From assembly GCF_020991375.1 (NCBI RefSeq), contig NZ_JAJLQZ010000006.1, positions 1-64,000 on the forward strand: a stretch of 64,000 nucleotides of DNA, in the 5' to 3' direction. Below, one piece after another: positions 62,601 through 64,000 of this stretch (position 1 is the stretch's first letter; each line of letters starts with the position of its first letter). This DNA comes from Glycomyces amatae (lineage in GTDB: Bacteria; Actinomycetota; Actinomycetes; Mycobacteriales; Micromonosporaceae). Below the pieces are notes generated by a model. That model worked only from the letters and a program-made list of their open reading frames with translations, was not told the origin of the DNA and searched no databases. The translations under genes and the position numbers were made by a program.

Positions 62601-62835
62601 GGGCTCGACGTTCCTCAGCCTCGAGGACGAGACCGGCATCGCCAACGTGGTGTGCAGCCCTGGCTTGTGGAAGCGCTGGCAGAGCACTGCCACAATCGCC
62701 AAGGCCCTGCGCATCCGCGGCACCATCGAGAAAGCGCCCGACGCGCACAAGAGCACCATGCCGATGATCGTGGCCTACAAACTCACCGAACTCGACCTGC
62801 ACAGTCCGTCAACGCCGTCGCGGGACTTCCGCTGA
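59662..62835 (+). CDS. dnaE2: Error-prone DNA polymerase III alpha subunit DnaE2
   Basis: The protein has 1057 aa from ATG 59662, overlapping imuB by 8 bp. The N-terminal PHP domain has AELHCHSYYSFGDGADAP and AITDHDGLYG. The C-family catalytic site is PDIDIDIESGRRE with D402, D404 and D406, and D543 in LVKFDLLGLGML supplies the third acid. The C-terminal OB fold reads IEVAGIVTHRQRPSTAKGST. The length of about 1050 aa is typical of DnaE2, not replicative DnaE. It performs mutagenic lesion bypass with ImuB. Confidence 0.93.
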   Translation: MTDPPYAELHCHSYYSFGDGADAPAALVAEAIRLGLTGLAITDHDGLYGVSQFAVAAAAAGLPTVFGAELNLGMARARRGQADPAGTHLVVLARDPAGYRGLSRAITEAKLAGAEKDLPQYRVERLAELAGGRWQILTGCRKGALSATLAANGPRAAERRLRELIDQFGGENLAVEVTCHDLPDDTERAEALAAIARRCEVPVVATNNVHYAAQPRAKVATALAAIRSGRTLDQADPYLPANAGAHLRSGAEMALRFPDLPEAVEQAAAVAEACAFDLELLAPRLPRFPVPDPHDNVSYLATLTITGAHERYGPPEAEWVPGAWAQLDRELRVITRLGFAGYFLIVADIVRFCRDHGIFCQGRGSAANSAVCYALGITNVDPVAFGLLFERFLSAERDGPPDIDIDIESGRREEVIQYVYRRYGRDRAALVANVVTYRPRSAVRDAAKALGYGHDQAVAWSKRLHRWNGLDPDEAEAIPADVQSLAGELRDLPQHLGIHPGGMVLTEQPVAEIVPVEPARMKDRTVLQWDKEACADAGLVKFDLLGLGMLTALHCMVDLVEDFHGTRIDLAMLPPDDRDVYAMLQRADTVGVFQVESRAQMATLPRLKPETFRDLVAEVALIRPGPIQGGAVHPYLRRRSGEPWRDQVPQILHPVLEKTYGVPLFQEQLMQIAIVAAGFDGGEADRLRRAMGAKRSAERMEELRERLYTGMANRGITGAQADQIYEQLRSFADFGFPESHAASFAHLVYSSAWLKCHYPAAFYAGLLASQPMGFYSPASLIADAGRHDITVAAPDVNTSTAAASLVPSDRTCTPPLHGVADLRLGLDAVKGLGAAATGRITAARETEGPFQSMTDLARRADLTRKQLERLAIAGALSSLEPDRRRALWTAGTVDERPHMLPGTGPATPPPTLPGMSAADLARADYTGLGLSVEIHPMALVRALLDTDGVLTARRLPHMKHGKRIEVAGIVTHRQRPSTAKGSTFLSLEDETGIANVVCSPGLWKRWQSTATIAKALRIRGTIEKAPDAHKSTMPMIVAYKLTELDLHSPSTPSRDFR

Positions 62836-62869
62836 CGCTGGCTTAGTACTCCAGTTGTAAGTTCGGGTT

Positions 62870-64000
62870 TCATGCGGCGAGGGCGAGGTTTCGCTGGTAG
62901 TGGAGTTGTTTCGCGGTGGCTTGGTGGCGGCGTCGCCAGGCTGACCAGCGGAGCCGGTGGCGCCAGTCGAGGTCGGGCGCGATGGCGCTGACCATGAGGT
63001 GGCGGATCTCGTTGCAGATCAACGGGATCATGTCCGTCTCGCCTGGACCGGATTCTTGGGTGCGGGTGACGGCGAGGAAGGCGTAGGCGAGCATCGCGAG
63101 GGTGACCCAGCGGTGCCAGGAGGTCCAGGTGCGGACCTGGTGCTCGTCGAGTCCGGCGAGTTCCTTGGCGCCCTGGAACGTCTCCTCGATCCGCCAGCGC
63201 ATCCCGGCGACAGTGACCAGCGTCTGGAGCGGTACCGGCCTCGGTATCCAGGTCAGGTAGTAGGCGAGTTCGCCGGTGCGGCGGTTGCGGCGCGCGAGCA
63301 GATGCGCGTGTCCCTCGCCCTCGCCGATCAGGTCGATCCAGGCCCAGTCGTAGCGGCGCTGTCCTTTCGCGCCCGCCCCGGCCGAGCGGGCCTGCCAGGC
63401 GACCCCGGCCTGCGCGAGCGCCTCGGCGGCCGTGATCTTGCCGGCTTCGACCTCGACCGGGGTCGTGGTCGCCACCGCGAGGACATAGGCCAGTCCCCGG
63501 CGCTGGAGCCGGGCCCGCAGTGCGGGGTTGATGCCGTAGGCCTCGTCACCGACCGCGAAGTCCGCGCCGATGCCCGCATCGAGCGCGGCCTCGATCATGT
63601 CGCCGGCCAGCTCGGGCTTGGTGGCGAAGCCGACCTGCTCGGGCACCCCGGCCGCAGCGCAGCGGGCCGGGTCACCGGTCCAGGACTTGGGTAGGTAGAG
63701 GCGGACATCGACCGCCGCATGCCCGGTCGCGGTCGCGAAGGCGAGGTAGACCGCCAGCTGGCAGTTCTCGATCCGGCCCGCCGTCCCCGAGTACTGCCGC
63801 TGGACACCCACGGTCGCGGTGCCCTTCTTGAGGTCGCCGGTCTCGTCCACGGCCAGCACCCGCAGGCCTGCTCCAGTGCTCAAGTGCTCGCAGGCCCAGG
63901 CGCGGATCTCCGAGCGGACCCGATCGTCGTCCCAGGCCGCGCGGGAGAGCAGGTGCTGGAACCGCCACGGACCGGCCTCGCCCGCATACTCGGCCAGGGT
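62870..64000 (-). mobile_element. IS701-family transposase (5' end beyond window)
   Basis: A reading frame is open from the right edge for 376 codons to TGA at 62870, so only the N-terminus is missing. IS701-type DDE motifs are VLAVDETGDLKKGTATVGVQ, RQYSGTAGRIENCQ, FAVGDEAYGINPALR and the Glu in GMRWRIEETFQGAKELAGLD. The gene ends 34 bp after the dnaE2 stop, so the IS tip must lie within those bases (62836-62869); the other tip is not in view. No frameshift is seen; it may be active. Confidence 0.9.

Overview
The window is high-GC DNA with GTG and TTG starts, tightly overlapping genes and leaderless-looking promoters. It carries a futalosine-type menaquinone pathway (mqnA, mqnC, mqnE), a System II cytochrome c maturation operon, DUF4229 and DUF5709 proteins and an actinobacterial ImuA'/ImuB/DnaE2 set. 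This indicates an actinomycete. A Glycomycetaceae-like genome is my guess from the gene mix only; nothing in the window proves it.

Layout. (1) 1-6.1 kb, minus strand: one operon hemL - histidine phosphatase - TlpA-like thioredoxin lipoprotein - a 52-aa gene - ccdA - resB - ccsB, joining haem synthesis to cytochrome c assembly. (2) 6.1-24.4 kb, mostly housekeeping: a cyclase/NB-ARC ATPase fusion, a lytic transglycosylase, a double-GNAT protein, a channel with two RCK domains, a secreted trypsin-like protease, mqnC, a flavin reductase, mqnA, an HPr-like protein in which the phosphorylatable His is Gln, a zinc-ribbon low-complexity protein, an NlpC/P60 hydrolase, mqnE, two small membrane proteins and a degenerate Fic-like protein whose 3' end is disrupted by a 44-bp tandem triplication. 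(3) 24.4-37.2 kb, accessory metabolism and stress: acetyl-CoA synthetase, an epoxide-hydrolase-like protein, an amidohydrolase preceded by an array of 7-bp GTAC repeats, msrA, an ECF sigma factor, a TetR regulator, an MDR oxidoreductase with a UDG-superfamily protein, a compact molybdopterin oxidoreductase / flavin reductase / zinc-ribbon trio, and cutA. (4) 37.4-42.7 kb: a beta-glucuronidase and GPH-type sugar transporter unit followed by a two-component system. (5) 42.7-43.8 kb: scar tissue, with a DinB-like gene fragment, an IS630-type fragment, an integrase C-terminal fragment, a tRNA 3'-end-like attachment site and DnaA-box-like sites. (6) 43.8-56.0 kb: a complete type I-E CRISPR-Cas locus, cas3-cse1-cse2-cas7-cas5-cas6-cas1-cas2 on the minus strand, with a 35-repeat array after cas2 and a 15-repeat array in the opposite orientation upstream of cas3. 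(7) 56.0-64 kb: a GlsB/YeaQ-type membrane protein, a secreted HNH nuclease, the translationally coupled mutasome imuA'-imuB-dnaE2, and an IS701-family transposase running off the right edge.

The clearest unusual feature of the CRISPR locus is that the two arrays have homologous leaders, and that the leader of array 1 runs into the last codons of cas2. The other notable signals are the heptad GTAC array at 27.64-27.83 kb and the Crh-like Gln15 HPr.
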